Positions 21,624 through 43,295 of a stretch of DNA of 64,000 bases are shown here, piece after piece. The position numbers and the translations under genes are program-made. Within the stretch, counting starts at the first letter, position 1, and the number at the start of each line of letters is the position of its first letter. Source of the DNA: Hypomesus transpacificus (taxonomy: Eukaryota > Chordata > Actinopteri > Osmeriformes > Osmeridae); NCBI RefSeq assembly GCF_021917145.1, contig NC_061077.1:11847723-11911722 (forward strand), in the 5' to 3' direction. The notes beneath the pieces are model-generated. The model was given only the letters and a program-made list of their open reading frames with translations. It was not told where the DNA came from and did no database searches.

Positions 21624-23606
21624 ATTACCGGGCTACCGCCAGTGAAAGAATAGCAGTGCAGGAACACTAGGGTAGTCTTTTATAACCGGCGCGATAAAGC
21701 CAACACCCGTCGCACAAGCAGTAATGGACAATCAATCAGTTATGGATGTATGACTCTGAGTGACTGGACTGGCAAGTCAAGCAGAATAGCTTCGGTAGCT
21801 TATTCACTTTTGAAGTATTTCTCATTTCCCCTGTCGTAACTGGTTAAATTAATTGTAATCGTTTAAGAACTCAATACACAGGTGGGTGTAGTGACGATAT
21901 GTCCGTTTATATTACAAATGTGTTAATAAATTGGGAGGAGCTGCATAGTAAAGGTATCATTGCCTTGTGAAACTTGAGCAATATTATTCTTGACGGAATA
22001 CGCATTCAATAGGCTGTCAAATCATCTCTCAGTCGTAGGTTGTGTTTTTCAGGCCTGTCTTAGTAAACCCCGTAAGGCAGACAGTAGTAAGTCTACCTTA
22101 TGCACATCTCCGTTGCTCACTGCTATTGTTTTCACACTGACACGTAGGCTTTCATGGCTTTGACGTACTTTGACAGCATCCTCTGCAGTTTAGTCTTTTT
22201 TTCTTGTGTGCGCAGGTGGCGCTGGCAGTTCTGTTTGCAGACTGATGACTAGAACAACAGGAGCCAGGAGTTTCAAGCTAACACTGCGGCTATTTCGCTA
22301 GCTTCACACTCCAGAGACAGGACACGTTGATCTGATGCCAGACTGCACAGTCAAAGATCCGATGTTTTCGCTAGCTAGCTAGATTTCCAATATCTACCAC
22401 GAAAAACATAGCTAGCTAGCCAGTTAGCAAGAAACATGGACAATGTCTGACAAGTAGCTCCGAGTATGATCCGCGTATACAAGCGGTCTATTTCAGAATT
22501 TAATCACAGTGCCGACAGAAGATCCGTGGCCCGTGAGTCCATAAAATATGGCCAGTCGACATGCAAATCAATTACAGTAGTTTCAATCTGCACCGAAATT
22601 CAACTAATCCTCCGCCTCTCACAGACTGAACCAACTGACGCCGGGAGCGAAGGGGATCTCTACAACACTGTCCTTATCTCTTTTGCAAGACGTAATTTCT
22701 GTCATCTATTACACTTATTTAAATATTATATTATATGTAGTTGAGCTGCTGATTTATGTTCTCGAAGAATATAGACTGTTATTCATGTACCAAACATATT
22801 TCGAAGAAGCGCTACTCTCCTTTCCTTAGAAACATTCCCTGTTTTACGCCGAATGTGCCACGGAGCTCGTTTTGGATGGCCAAGAAAACATGTCACCAAA
22901 CTATCGAATTTTCTCGTGGGATTACTTTTTTGTTTCAAAATGTTAAAAGATTGTACACATAATTACATGTGTTAAATTACAATTGGGGGATGTATGTAAT
23001 GGCCTTCTCCCAATGCACTTCCAAATGGCCGTTCTTGCAGAATGGTTCAACTTTGTAACCCAGGGTTAACGTGTCGTCGTCCACCGCTAAAACTGAATGT
23101 TTTGTTTTTGATTGCAAGGTTCTGTGGATGTTTAGTGTTCCCCGGTACCAAAAAGAAATTTGAACGGTTCATTTTTATTTTTATTGTAAGATCTCTCTGC
23201 TCTCGCATTGATTTCCAACTTACCAGTGTAAGTCATTTGTGCGGCGAAGGCTAGTTAGTAATTAAAATAAGCAAAAGTTAGCTAGTCTAGATTGTTAGCT
23301 TTATGATAATGGTATGTTACTAGAAAAGTAGTAAATTGCATTAGTGAGGATTGAGCCAAAAGGTTACAGAGCGAAAATAAGAGTAGTTTGCAGTCGTTTG
23401 CGTTGCACGATACTTAAGTTGTCAGTGTTGTTATTTGCTGCGCCACTTCCTTCCTATAATAACCAGAACGACAATCGATGCGAATAGTAATATCCGAGTT
23501 AGCTAGAAAATGCTAATTCAGCCAAGTCGAGTTATATTATTGTAGACTAAAGATTACTGTCTAGATTTACCCTGTACATAACATTATCCTATTCTCCTGT
23601 GTGCAG
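21624..23606. promoter_or_regulatory. Shared gba2/rgp1 upstream region
   Basis: These 2 kb separate the gba2 start (minus) from the rgp1 start (plus), so both promoters and both 5' UTRs must lie here. The rgp1 start codon begins straight after an AG acceptor (GTGCAG then ATG), so at least one rgp1 5' UTR exon is upstream. I cannot place it. No TATA box or clear CpG block was identified. Confidence 0.55.
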
Positions 23607-26600
23607 ATGATTGAGGTGGTGGCCTCTATGGCGCGAGGCCCGGTGTTCCTGGCCGGAGAAGCGATGGAGTGTCTCATCACCTTTACAAACCCCATGTCCC
23701 ACCTCTCCACGTCCGCTAGCAGGTATTAACAGTCATTTCTCTCTTTTTCTATAGGTAAATGCATGTTGTCTGGACAAGAACAAAACACTACCCAGCACAT
23801 TACCCTGAAATATTCATCACTGTCATACAAGTACCCACCTGGATTTTTTCTTCTTTCCTGTGCCAGTGAGATGCTGGCATGGGCCAGCGCCCAGATCCAC
23901 TGCCAGTTCCACGCAAGCGAGAGCAGGGTGGCACTGCCAGCCCAGGGCACCAAGCAGGACGTCCAGGCGGACAGTGACACTGTCCTGATCCCCAGCAGAG
24001 GTGAGGGAGGGGTGGACAGAACGAGGGAAGGAAGAGTGGAGTAAAGGAGAGAAATGAGGACTGTAAAGGAGTTAGGAATATCTCTAAGAATATACTTGAT
24101 AGTTTTATATTTGATGTTTTTCATCATGACTGGTTCATACGTTTAAAAGGGTAATCGAGAGGGTACTCTTGTCTTCTCTGGTTCTCTCATAAAAGGTTCC
24201 AGTCAGCATTGAGAACCATACCTTAACCTTTGTACACCATTGATTATTTTGCTTTCAGATCATATGACTTGGCTGCTACTGTACAAATCCAGTTTGTCTG
24301 AGCCAAGAGTGTAAAAGTCCTTGTGATGCAGATTAGAGGCCTAAGCAACACCGCCTGCTCTCAAAAGGGGTTTTCGGCCTAAAACCTGGCAACCACTGCC
24401 AAAATGCTCAACGGACTTGTCTCATTCTTTTACCAGGAGAGCGAGGGCAGTGCATGCTGGACACGCCGCCCAAGATACTGTTCTGTGACCTGCGCTTGGA
24501 CCCTGGAGAGAGCAAAACCTGTGAGAACACAACTTATGTACTCTGTGACTGTGTCAGGATTGAGAAAGTAGTTATTTTTCACCTCTTCCTCACACTCGTA
24601 CTTGCTTATTATGCTCAGAACCTCCTCCCCCCCCCCCCCCCCCCAACACACACTCACACACCCAAGCTCATATCTCCCCCTCGTCTCCCTCCACCAGACT
24701 CCTACAGCGAGGTGGTACCTAGCGATGGCCCCCCCAGTTTTCGGGGTCAGGCGGTGAAGTACGTGTACAAGCTGACCATTGGCTGCCAGAGGGTCAACTC
24801 CCCCATTAAGCTGCTGAGGGTTCCCTTCAGGGTCCTAGTCCTGAACGGTGAGCTAACCTGTCTGTCCTACCAACTCACACACGCACAGGAAGACGGAAGT
24901 CAATAAAAGACGTGAACTTGAAGTCATAGAAGCCCAACCAAACTGTTAAACACTAAACAGGTTTTTTGTTGTTGTTGTTGGATATCAAACAATTTTAACC
25001 GCAACTATCATCTGATCTGAGCAGCAGATCAAGCGTGGTAAACATGTTGTTTTTGTCCCTCATGGCTTACCGTAGGCATGCCAGAGCCCCCGTTCCCCCA
25101 GGACGAGGAGGTGGCCCCCTCCAACCCCTTCCTGGAGGAGGAGGAGGTGGGCCGCAGGGACGCCAGGCCCCTGGAGAGAGCCCTGGAGATGCTGATGATC
25201 ACCACCTCACGCCGCCACCCCCGTAAGGCCGCCCGCCTGTCTGTCTGTCTGTCTGTCTGTTTGCCTGTCTGTCTGCCTGCTCGTGTGGTGTGGAAACCTG
25301 TCTGTCTGTTTGTGTGTGTCTACCTGTCTGTCCCCCCTCATGCCTGTCTGTTTGTATTCATTTTTTAAATATATATTTTTTACCATCTGTATGTCCTATA
25401 CTGTCAGTGACTGTTGAATTGTTATTTTCCTTTATGCGTCAATCTGTGATGCTTAAGCAGCATTGCTTGATAGTAACCATCATAGAGTTTGTAAGATTTG
25501 TAGATGACTTTTGGCCCCTGTGACTTAAAGACCTATTCAACATTACCAACATGAGAGGGAAGGTGGCCAAGTTCTGCATCTTCAAGACTGTATACCGGCT
25601 AGGGGAGGACATCATCGGCACCTTCAACTTTTCAGAGGGCGATATTCCTTGTTTGCAGGTGTGTGTGTGTGTGTTTTGGTGTATAATGTCAGGATTAGAG
25701 GATTAAATAAATCAGGTGGCAGAGCGGTTAGGGAATCGGGCTAGTAATCCAAAGGTTGCTGGTTTGATTCCCTGTCGTGCAAAAATGACATTGTGTCCTT
25801 GGGCACTTTACCCTACTTGCCTCGGAGGAATGTCCCTGTACTTTATGTAAGTCGCTCTTGATAAGAGCGTCTGCTAAATGACTAAATGTAAATAAGCGTC
25901 TGTGTGTATCTGTGTTTGTCTGTGTGTTTGTCTGTCTCTCTCTGTGTGTGTGTGTGTTCTGTGTGTGTGTGTTCTGTGTGTGTGTTCTGTGTGTCTCCCC
26001 TGTGTGTCTCCCCTGTGTGTCTCCCTCAGTACTCTGTGAGCCTGCAGAGCGAGGAGGAGATCCAGCAGCAGTACCAGCGCCGGCCGGGTCAGCCGCTCAG
26101 CGTCACGGGTCACGGGCGTCACCTGGAGTCCTGCCTCCACACGGCCTCCAGCCACTTCTCCCTGCCCATCCCTCTCAACGTCACGCCAGGCTTCAGCACA
26201 GACATAGGTCAGCCTCTCTGGAGGTCTCTGGACCCGCCTCTGGTTTACCATCCAGTCGATGGGTGTCTGTGGGCTTGAAGGGGTTCGTTTGGGGTGCGGG
26301 TGTATCTGACGTTGTGTCTGGGGAAAAAGGCGATATGAACACAGATCTTATAGCTTTTCTGCAAAACCCTAGTTGGGAGGATTACATATGAATGTCAGGG
26401 GGTTTATTTATATATGTATATTTTCAAGCTGCCTCAAAATGTCAGACTTTGTGGGGGGGGGTTGTACTGGTGTCAGTTTAATGGGAATGTTGATTTCCCA
26501 GTCGTTATTTGGCATTGCATGACAACCCGGTAGATGACTTTGGTATCGAGCAGTTCTTCTATAATCTAACCTGTCCTTGAACGTAGCCAGTCTGTCTACA

Positions 26601-27109
26601 CAAGCATAGAGTTCCTTAACCACCCTGCCAAACCGCTGACATGAATGTGTCTGTGGCACGGATGTGTATGAATCAAGACGGGTCAGATGGCTGAGCGGTT
26701 AGGTAATTGGCCTATTAATCTGAAGGTTGCCGGTTCGATTCCGGGCCATGCCAAATGACTTTGTGTCCTTGGGCAAGGCACTTCACCTTACTTGCCTTGG
26801 GGAGAATGTCCCTGTACTTACTGTAAGTTGCTCTGGATAAGAGCGTCTGCTAAATGCCTAAATGTAAGACTGCCTTTGTTCACAGTGACCCTGAGGTGGA
26901 AGCTGCACTTTGAGTTTGTCACTGCCAGAGAGCCTATGGAGCCGCCCACTGTGCTGAAGAACCAATCGGAAGTCACCGTGTGGATGGGGGCGGAGCATGT
27001 GGACGTTGACACTTTCAGTTGGGATCTTCCAATCAAAGTTCTCCCCACCAACCCCGCACTGGCATCTCACGTGTCCCAGTTTTCAGGGACAAACAGCATC
27101 AATATTTGA
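23607..27109 (+). CDS. rgp1: RAB6A-GEF complex partner protein 1
   Basis: RGP1 pairs with RIC1 to form the Golgi guanine nucleotide exchange factor for Rab6. Eight coding exons: 23607-23722, 23867-24000, 24437-24520, 24698-24847, 25076-25222, 25531-25658, 26030-26207, 26886-27109. All junctions are GT-AG and the chain closes at 386 aa; the human protein is 391. It opens [19 protein letters not shown]. It keeps [74 protein letters not shown] and the C-terminal [17 protein letters not shown], all near-identical to the mammalian protein. The fold is the arrestin-like Rgp1 family. It is head-to-head with gba2 and tail-to-tail with msmp, as around human 9p13.3. An acidic stretch with EEEE occurs in exon 5. 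Confidence 0.97.
25713..25893 (+). repeat. tRNA-derived SINE
   Basis: A copy with GCAGAGCGGTTAGGGAATCG, GGTTTGATTCCC, TGTCCTTGGGCACTT and the L2-type tail GATAAGAGCGTCTGCTAAAT. It lies in rgp1 intron 6. Confidence 0.92.
25895..26020. repeat. TG-rich microsatellite
   Basis: TGTGTCTG and TGTGTTCTG repeats fill the 3' part of rgp1 intron 6, up to the polypyrimidine tract before exon 7. Confidence 0.85.
26676..26868 (+). repeat. tRNA-derived SINE, near complete
   Basis: It starts GGGTCAGATGGCTGAGCGGT, with box B-like GGTTCGATTCC and TGTCCTTGGGCAAGGCACTT, and ends in CTGGATAAGAGCGTCTGCTA. It lies in rgp1 intron 7 and its tail stops about 17 bp before the exon 8 acceptor. Confidence 0.95.
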
Positions 27110-27528
27110 CTGTGTGTGAATGTGTGTACTTTTGATGTTTGATATTAATTGACGCTCACTTTGCTGTGTGTGTGTGTGCGCATGTTTGTGTCTGTCTAAG
27201 CAAGGCATAAAGAGTTCTCAGCAGAGGATAAGAGTGAATGTCAGGGACAAAGGACAGTTGTATGTGCAGAATCATGCAAAGTTTTTCATAAATGGAGAGA
27301 GTATCTTTTCCATTTGATCTCAGTATTTTAACAAGTATGTTATAGCGTGCATCCAGTTGTGTGCACGCTTTCTTCTCTCAATTACTGAGAGCTGACCCAT
27401 GTAAAGAGTCGTTTTTACTTTTCTGTATTTATTTCTTGTGTGACTCCCTTTTCAAAACTAGCTGTCTTTCAGCCCCCATGAAATGTTTTTTTTTTATGGT
27501 GAACTGTACTGTTTCACGCAGTCATCAA

Positions 27529-27534
27529 ATTAAA
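27529..27534 (+). promoter_or_regulatory. rgp1: Possible rgp1 polyadenylation signal
   Basis: ATTAAA lies 420 bp after the rgp1 stop. It is a non-canonical hexamer, called from position only. Confidence 0.35.
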
Positions 27535-27877
27535 AGCGGTGGTTTTGAATTTGATGAGTAAAACATCATGCAGAGACCAGGTGATTTCCAACAACGCAGG
27601 TAAAGGAAATACTTTTTGAATGATTTTATTTTTGAGAAAAAGTGAGAAGCGATACAGAACAGGATGCATACAAGAGCCTTTATACCATATATATTACTAT
27701 TGGTGCATATATTTACAGTAGTGCATCCGTTAATAACTGAACGCTTACTGTATGTCATACTTTAAATGAATATTCAGTTGCGTTCTGAGAAAAAATTGTG
27801 CCGTTTGAACCTCATTCTTCCAATTTAATACTAGTTTGTTTGGTTGTCCTTTGGTGAGGTGGAAACATACTTCTCAG

Positions 27878-28012
27878 TTCAAGTCTTTTATTTGTCAGGT
27901 GCTCAGAGCAACACAAGGTCAGACTGGGCACTGAAATTCTTAAGACAAGACAACGCAAGCACCTGGCATAACATAACATATAAGTACACAGTTAAGTCAA
28001 TACAACAGCAGT
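27878..28012. repeat. Dispersed repeat copy
   Basis: The stretch with TTTTATTTGTCAGGTGCTCA, AACACAAGGTCAGACTGG and AAGACAACGCAAGCACC matches the start of the repeat at 4109. The class is not known to me. Confidence 0.6.
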
Positions 28013-28306
28013 GTCCCCCATGTGTATTACTCCACTGAGAACCACTATGGACTAAAGCAGTCCTGTCGCCAACAAAACCAACCTTGTAACACAAAAAAGC
28101 TGCACAGACCATCTTCTTTCCCCCCAAAAAAATTATTACTAACCCTGTTAATGGTTATGGTTAAGTTCATGCGATATACAGGAAGTGAGAAACTGATAAA
28201 GCCATGTTGCACAGACCAGCAGACAGGAAGGGAGATGAGAGGAAGCTTCACTATGTTCCATCGGTTCCGCTAGTTCCATCCATCTCCCTGGGCCCAAACT
28301 GGCGCC

Positions 28307-29118
28307 CTACCGGCCCCACTCCCCCAGGGGAAGGTTGAAATGACCCCCCTGCCTGGGGTCCAGGAAGTTGTTCCCCCCGGGGGAGCAGGGGAGCCGGGGG
28401 TCAGCGGTCTGGACCAGGGACACCTTACAAGTCAGCATCTCCACACGCACCTCACACCACGAGGGGAAGTCCACAGGGCGATGCACCCTGCATGGAGACA
28501 GGAGGGAGGGACACATTACAATACCACGACCTGAGCTCTGGTCCTCGAATGCATGTGTGTGCTTCTTGTTTGGTGGTTGGTCAGTAACACAGCCCTGTGT
28601 GTCAGTTACACAGCCCTGTGTGTCAGTTACACACTCCCTTTCTCCATTTTCGGGGGCATCTCAGTACTCACGTTTCACAGCAACCCACCCCCACTGGGTG
28701 CAGACAGGTGCACTGGAGACAGCCGTTCTCCATCCAAGTATCCCCCAGAGAGTAGTGCTTCCCCTCATACACACACAACGCTGAGAAAGAAACAGAAGAA
28801 CTCCTAAGGATTTCTACAACTAGAGATATCCATGCTGATAAAACCAGCTCAAACACTCGCAATTGAACTTGAATGTGATTGGACGACTTGTCAACCCCTA
28901 ACAGTCTCCTAAACCATTGTTCAGCCCTGAGATAATCCTTCAGATCTGAATTGAAGATTGTATAAAGAAAGGAACGGATTCGAGACGATGTCCTCAACAG
29001 GACCCGGAACCTCACCTCTGGAGTTGAAGTGACACTGCATGGGTGCGGTGGAGCAGGTGGCCCACAGCAGGGTTCCCATCAGGAGGGTCAGCGGCCAGGT
29101 CCTCACAGAGCTCTTCAT
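28307..29118 (-). CDS. msmp: Prostate-associated microseminoprotein
   Basis: MSMP is a small secreted protein of the beta-microseminoprotein family; the human protein is reported as a CCR2 ligand. Three exons on the minus strand: 29118-29016, 28780-28672, 28487-28307. They encode 130 aa (human 139). Residues 1-25 form a signal peptide with hydrophobic core [11 protein letters not shown]. Ten cysteines follow, in the order [45 protein letters not shown] and [12 protein letters not shown] are almost the mammalian sequence, and [12 protein letters not shown] closes the domain. Junctions are GT-AG in the phases of the family. It is tail-to-tail with rgp1 as in mammals. Confidence 0.96.
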
Positions 29119-30523
29119 CTTCCTCTGCTGCTCCTCTTTGGCTTCTGCTTGTCCCTGTGCTCCTCACACCTTCATATATACCTCCTCCGGATCTTTACGA
29201 GCGCGGGGCGCAGGGGTGGGTCCGGACGGGGGCGTTAGAGAGGGACGCCACTAGGAGGGGAGGCGGGTGTATGGTTTGGGGGTGGCGGTGGTGTGGTGGT
29301 GGTGGTGGAGTTGGGGAGGAGGCTGCTGGGGATGGGGGGTGAGGGGAAAAAGGCTGTGTCTTGGCACAGTTTTGGCACTCCGGAGATCACCGCGCTGCGC
29401 TCCGTCGGGCATGACCCCCTTAAATGATAGAAACACTGACACATTGGGCTATGACTAAGAGGGAGGGATGGAAGAGAGGTGAGAGAGGGAGGAGAGAGGT
29501 GAAGGGGGGGGGAGGAGACAGAGGTGAGGTCCAAAGAGAACCAGTAAAGGAGGGAATGGCTGACATGGTTGGACTGACATGATTCAGACTCGGTCTGAGG
29601 GTTTCAGGCCCTAAGTCCTTCGTTCTTTTTCAAAAAGCGACACAACGTCCCTACGATTAAACCGCTAGTCCACATGTGTTCTGTATGATTGTACAATGCC
29701 GTTTCATCTTTACCCACCATATGTGTAACTGTGGTTACTAAAGAGCCCTAACACGCAAACATGTGTGCACAGACACACATGCATGCATGTATATATACAC
29801 ATGCACCAGCCTACTGCTTTCATTGACCCCTATCTGCCTCCTTTGGAAGCTAGAGTGAGCTCATGTTGATGATGTCATGGCGGTGTGTCCACACTGTGAC
29901 CTCATGCAGGTTCTATCCAGCGCAACGACCCCAGAGGAGCAGACAGACACACACAGGAGAGGATGGATGAAGACTGGATGTTTGGGAGGAGGAAGCTCAT
30001 AAAAACAGGATTCGACTTTTATAGATCTATGGCTCCCGGTACAGGTCTGTGTGTGATGTCTGTGTCTGTGAGCATGTTTGTGTGTCAGTGAATACATGTG
30101 AGGGATTATTTATTAGTATAAACACAGGGGGACATCCACAGGTCCATCCTCTCCCATCGTGTGGCTGTCTGTATGGGGTGCTGGAAGTCATCTTTGGTTA
30201 AGGTCATGTGACCACCCGACAATGGGAAGTGCGAGGTTGCTAGCGCCACGGCAACGCTCCCTGAGCCTAAACCAAACATGAGCTCATCTTCATTTTCACT
30301 ATCAACTCCTGAGCTCAGAGATCATAGGAAAAACCTGCAATGAGGGAGTGGACCGTCTCAGAGAGAAGGGGGTGGCCCCAGGGGCTCACAAGGCTGCTTT
30401 ATGTGCATGTTCTCTCATTCTCCAGCAGTAGTCAAAGAGTGTTGATGGGTCTCCTTCCTTGGCCAGGGGTGCTACCACATAGATTGGAATGTCTTCTTGT
30501 ATTTGTCTTCTGTTTGTGTGTGT

Positions 30524-30554
<31 letters not shown>

Positions 30555-32046
30555 AGTGTGTGTGTGTGTGTGTTCAAAATGACTCAGTTGTCCCTCTGCA
30601 TCTACGTAGATATCTTCACTTCCAAAGGGCTCTTGGGCCGTGTGACACCAACTCCTCACCAGCACCAACAGCAGTTTTGGTTCCTCTCTATACCGAAGCC
30701 CAAGGGTCCTGTACGACTAAGCTGGAGATGGATCGTCACCCTGCTCTGACGAGGTGTTGACTAGGGAGGTGTTCTTTTCCATCTTGTATCTTTACTTCAT
30801 GATGAAGTGTGTGTTGCGCACACACCCCTCCGGTCCTCATGGGTGTTTAGTAACTGGTGGCATGTGTGTGCGTTTATTGGTGACATTTTGACTCTGACAT
30901 TTCAGAGAACTGTCATCATGGTCGTTTTCTAGACTTTTCTGTGGATGGTGTCATCATCACCATAAACAGGTCTCAGTCCGGCAATGTTCAATAAAAACAT
31001 TTTTCATGGACAACATGTTTGTTTATTGTAGGACGTTGAAGAAGCGATGAAAATATGTGGTGTGGAGACCTGCCGAGGAGTGATTAGGAAATGAGACGTA
31101 ATGTTCCTGCCTTCCAGACTACTAGTCCCAGACGCCACCGGTAACCACAGCAAGCCCAACTTACCCCTACAATAATTTTTACCATGAAAACCGCTACACA
31201 ACCCTTTTCATCACAACATCAACACAGTAACGCATCTGCATCAGACATCACCATACCCCCCCCACCATACTGTGATCCTGTCGCCCGCCACACCAGGTAA
31301 GCAATGGGGCTTGTCCGTTTTAACAGCTATTTAATAATTAGTGGAGCGTGGCAACCTGGCACACGGCAACGATTAAACCTTCCTGACAACTGAGTCATCC
31401 CTCAAAGTTATATAAACTGGGGGATTCAAGGGTTAGGAGACGGTTCTGGAAACAATATAGCATAGAGAACACCTAATGTAGTGCCTACTTACGCCATTAT
31501 ACTTGAAACATTCTATGGTTAAAACATTGACAATATGACTTGTATGCTTAAGAAATGGTGTAAAGCAAGACACCAAATTAGGCGTCTATCGCTTTAAGGT
31601 TTTACTTTAGACTCCGCCTCATTGTGATTTTTTTTCATCCAGGAAGAACGTTAACGTTTTAAGGCTCGACAAATCGACCCTTGAGTAATGCGATTGACGG
31701 CTATGTCTCTTGTTGACAGTTCATCGACTAACCATTGCTTTTCCCTGAAACAAGCTTTCGGTTGTTGCGTTTACTGACAAAAACACAACATCATGCCCGG
31801 ACAGACTCGTTCTTATAATGTCATTCCTTAAAATCAAGACTATAAAATATTTATTGTGATATTTGGATAGATATATTTTCTAACTAATTTATAAACCATT
31901 GTTGTACTGGTTTGAATATGCCAACTAGCTAGTTAGCTATAGCTTACCAGACAGCTTTAGGGTATTCAAAGTAAGAGGCCTTGTTCGAAGCCCACTGCTC
32001 GGATACAATCTGCAACTATTTTAGTGTGTGTTTTATTTTCTGGAAG
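29119..32046. other. Intergenic region msmp to pik3c3
   Basis: It contains the msmp promoter side, G-rich simple sequence at 29260-29345, a CA/GT microsatellite at 30514-30573, and the pik3c3 promoter and 5' UTR before 32047. An unexplained minus-strand frame at 30386-30512 is discussed as a finding. I see no gene I can support. Confidence 0.45.
30514..30573. repeat. (GT)n microsatellite
   Basis: A GT dinucleotide run of about 60 bp with few interruptions. Confidence 0.97.
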
Positions 32047-41140
<9,094 letters not shown>

Positions 41141-41431
41141 ACAGAACCAACGAGATTCGAGTGAACTGGCAAAAACCATGGAGAGAGCGCAAGCGCTGTT
41201 GCCGTAGAAACCGAAGGCCCCCCATCCCCCACAACCCTGCCGTGTCCCTGCAGGTGCCAGGTGTGTGTGTGTGTGAGAGTGTGTGTGTGTGAGACACGGC
41301 TGTTCCGCTGAACAGAGGCCAAGAGTGCAGTGCCAACCTCTACTGCAAGACGGCAAAACATGGACTGATCATGCCTTTGTTATGTTAGCGTTTGTATATA
41401 TTATATATAATGAAAATTCAATGTATGGCCA

Positions 41432-41437
41432 AATAAA
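41432..41437 (+). promoter_or_regulatory. pik3c3: pik3c3 polyadenylation signal
   Basis: Canonical AATAAA 292 bp after the stop codon, in an AT-rich context. Confidence 0.75.
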
Positions 41438-41534
41438 CAACACACTTCTGATACACTAGCGAGACTGAGTCAGTGGCATAATTTTCTCATGTGTTTACAG
41501 GTCAGTACACCAAAGAGTGTTGTCAATTCTAAAC

Positions 41535-41782
41535 CAGCGGTCTTCATCCCTGGTCCTCAGGGCCCACTGTCCTGCATGGTCTAGAATGTAGAACATGAAG
41601 GACAGCATCTAGAATGCAGGGAAACATCTAGAATCTTCCCTGCTTCAACGCTCCTAATTCAAATGAACAGGTCGTTGTCAAGCTCAGCAGGAGCCTGATA
41701 ATGACCGTTCATTAGAATCAGGTGTGTTGACCTCTAAATCCTACAGGACAGTGCTCCCTCAGGTCCAGGGTTGAAGACCACT
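41535..41782. mobile_element. Palindromic hAT-like MITE, diverged
   Basis: Ends CAGCGGTCTTCATCCCTGGT and AGGGTTGAAGACCACT mirror each other, with CTGTCCTGCATG and TTCAAATGAA words inside. It is an older copy of the 12366 family. Confidence 0.7.
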
Positions 41783-43043
41783 AAACAATGATATATCTGT
41801 CTAACTTTAGCTGTGTGAGTCATCAAGCAAAATGACTCAGCATTTCTTGTCAGGAGGCGCATGGAAGTCAATAGCAGTCAGACCTTCACTTTAACACAGT
41901 GTGGAAAAACACCTCATCTAACACGACATGGATGGATTCAAGTGCCCAGTCTGCTAATCATGCTTTCCTTAGGTCAGATCAGGGACTAGTCCAGGGTAGG
42001 AGGGAAGGATTGTGGAGGATTCAAACGTCGCCGTAGCTACGGGGGAGGGGGGGGGGGCAGGTTACAGACCCAGGGGGGCCATTAGTGAGGGGGGTTCTAC
42101 CCAACTGACTGCAAATACAGCTTAACCAATAAAAAGCTGGTCCAGAATCGTTTAAAAGGTCTGAGATTTCTCTGTTGGAACCCAGAGGGGATGACTGTAC
42201 GACTGACAGGGTTAGGGTTTGGACCTGCTCCCCTGCTCATATACACATCAACATCTGATGTCGTGAAACTGTTAGTATCCATATCCTGATGGTGAGCACC
42301 CCCCACGGTTTCCAAATGTTCCGGAAAAGGTGCAGCGGGCAGCAGAAAGGGAGGAAGGGACCGTGTTCTCTGCTCCGGGTCCCAGGATGGGGGGGGGGGC
42401 GACGAGGGGGGGGGGGGGGGGGGGGGTAGAGGCAACTGTTAGTCAGTGACTCAGCGAATGAAGAAAAAAAGCGCTTGTTAGAGAACGTGAGGAGGTATGG
42501 GCAGAACATATGTCGGAGGAGGGGGGTAGGGGGGCGGTGATGCCAAACGTTTGATTGGTTTCGTGTTGATTAATGTGTGGTCTGGACCGTACCACAGCTG
42601 AAGCAGGGGGCTGTGAGCCAGCAAGTGGGCTGTGGGGAGATTTAGAGGGTTCGGAATGTTCCATGGTGAACAGCACCCCATAATCAATCTCTGGAATGAA
42701 ATGTTGTTGTTTTTTTATGCCATCTCTGAGCCTCACCTCTGTAGATGGCACTGGGCTCTGGCTCAGAGCCTGGTACCTCCTCTTCCTCCAGAACCTTGAG
42801 CTCCTTGGACTGGACCAGCATCTCTGCTCCTTCTCCACCTTCTCTCCCTCAGAGCCAGATCCACACCTCCCAGAGCTCCCCCGGAAGCCTCTGGTTGCCT
42901 GGCAATGAAGGCTCCACCTCTGGTCCTGGGTGCTGAGATGGTGGCACGGGTCGACATAGTGCAGAGAGGTACACCGTTGCGTCGGATGATGTGCTTGTGG
43001 CTTGACACCAGGCCGCTGAGCTCCTTCCCTACACGGCCCGAGT

Positions 43044-43261
43044 TCAGCCCCACTCGGGCTCACTAGGAAAGGGGGCTGAGGATGTGCTCGAGGCCTGCTC
43101 CTGGGTGTCTGTGCTGACGTAGGCGGGGGAGGAAAGGACGGACATGTGATCTTCTAGAACCTCCAGGTGGATGTCACTGAGGTGGACGGCGTCAGTGGAC
43201 ACAGGCTTATAGAGGGACATCTAAAGAATACACACACACACACACAAAGTCAGTTTTTAGT

Positions 43262-43295
<34 letters not shown>

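Larger units (their letters stand above)
27110..28306. other. Convergent rgp1/msmp 3' region
   Basis: It holds the 3' UTRs of rgp1 (plus) and msmp (minus). ATTAAA at 27529-27534 may serve rgp1. A dispersed repeat lies at 27878-28012. TTTATT at 27887-27892 could be an msmp signal on the minus strand, but it is inside that repeat. No other gene is seen. Confidence 0.5.
41141..43043. other. pik3c3 3' UTR and receptor 3' region
   Basis: The pik3c3 3' UTR runs to about 41455. A hAT-like palindrome lies at 41535-41782. Poly-G runs occur at 42043-42057 and 42389-42426. The part just below 43044 is probably 3' UTR of the cytokine receptor on the minus strand, but no clear AATAAA was seen for it. Confidence 0.5.

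Noticed and set aside
23727-24127. 133-codon minus-strand frame
   Set aside because: It is the antisense of rgp1 exon 2 and its flanking introns. The plus-strand exon has full family support.
25035-25226. Plus-strand frame rich in Gly and Pro overlapping rgp1
   Set aside because: It is an alternative frame of rgp1 exon 5 (25076-25222), whose true frame reads [18 protein letters not shown].
42443-43063. A 206-codon minus-strand frame overlapping the last receptor exon
   Set aside because: It is a different frame from the receptor exon and has no recognisable domain. It is probably 3' UTR, though remnants of a longer receptor tail cannot be ruled out.
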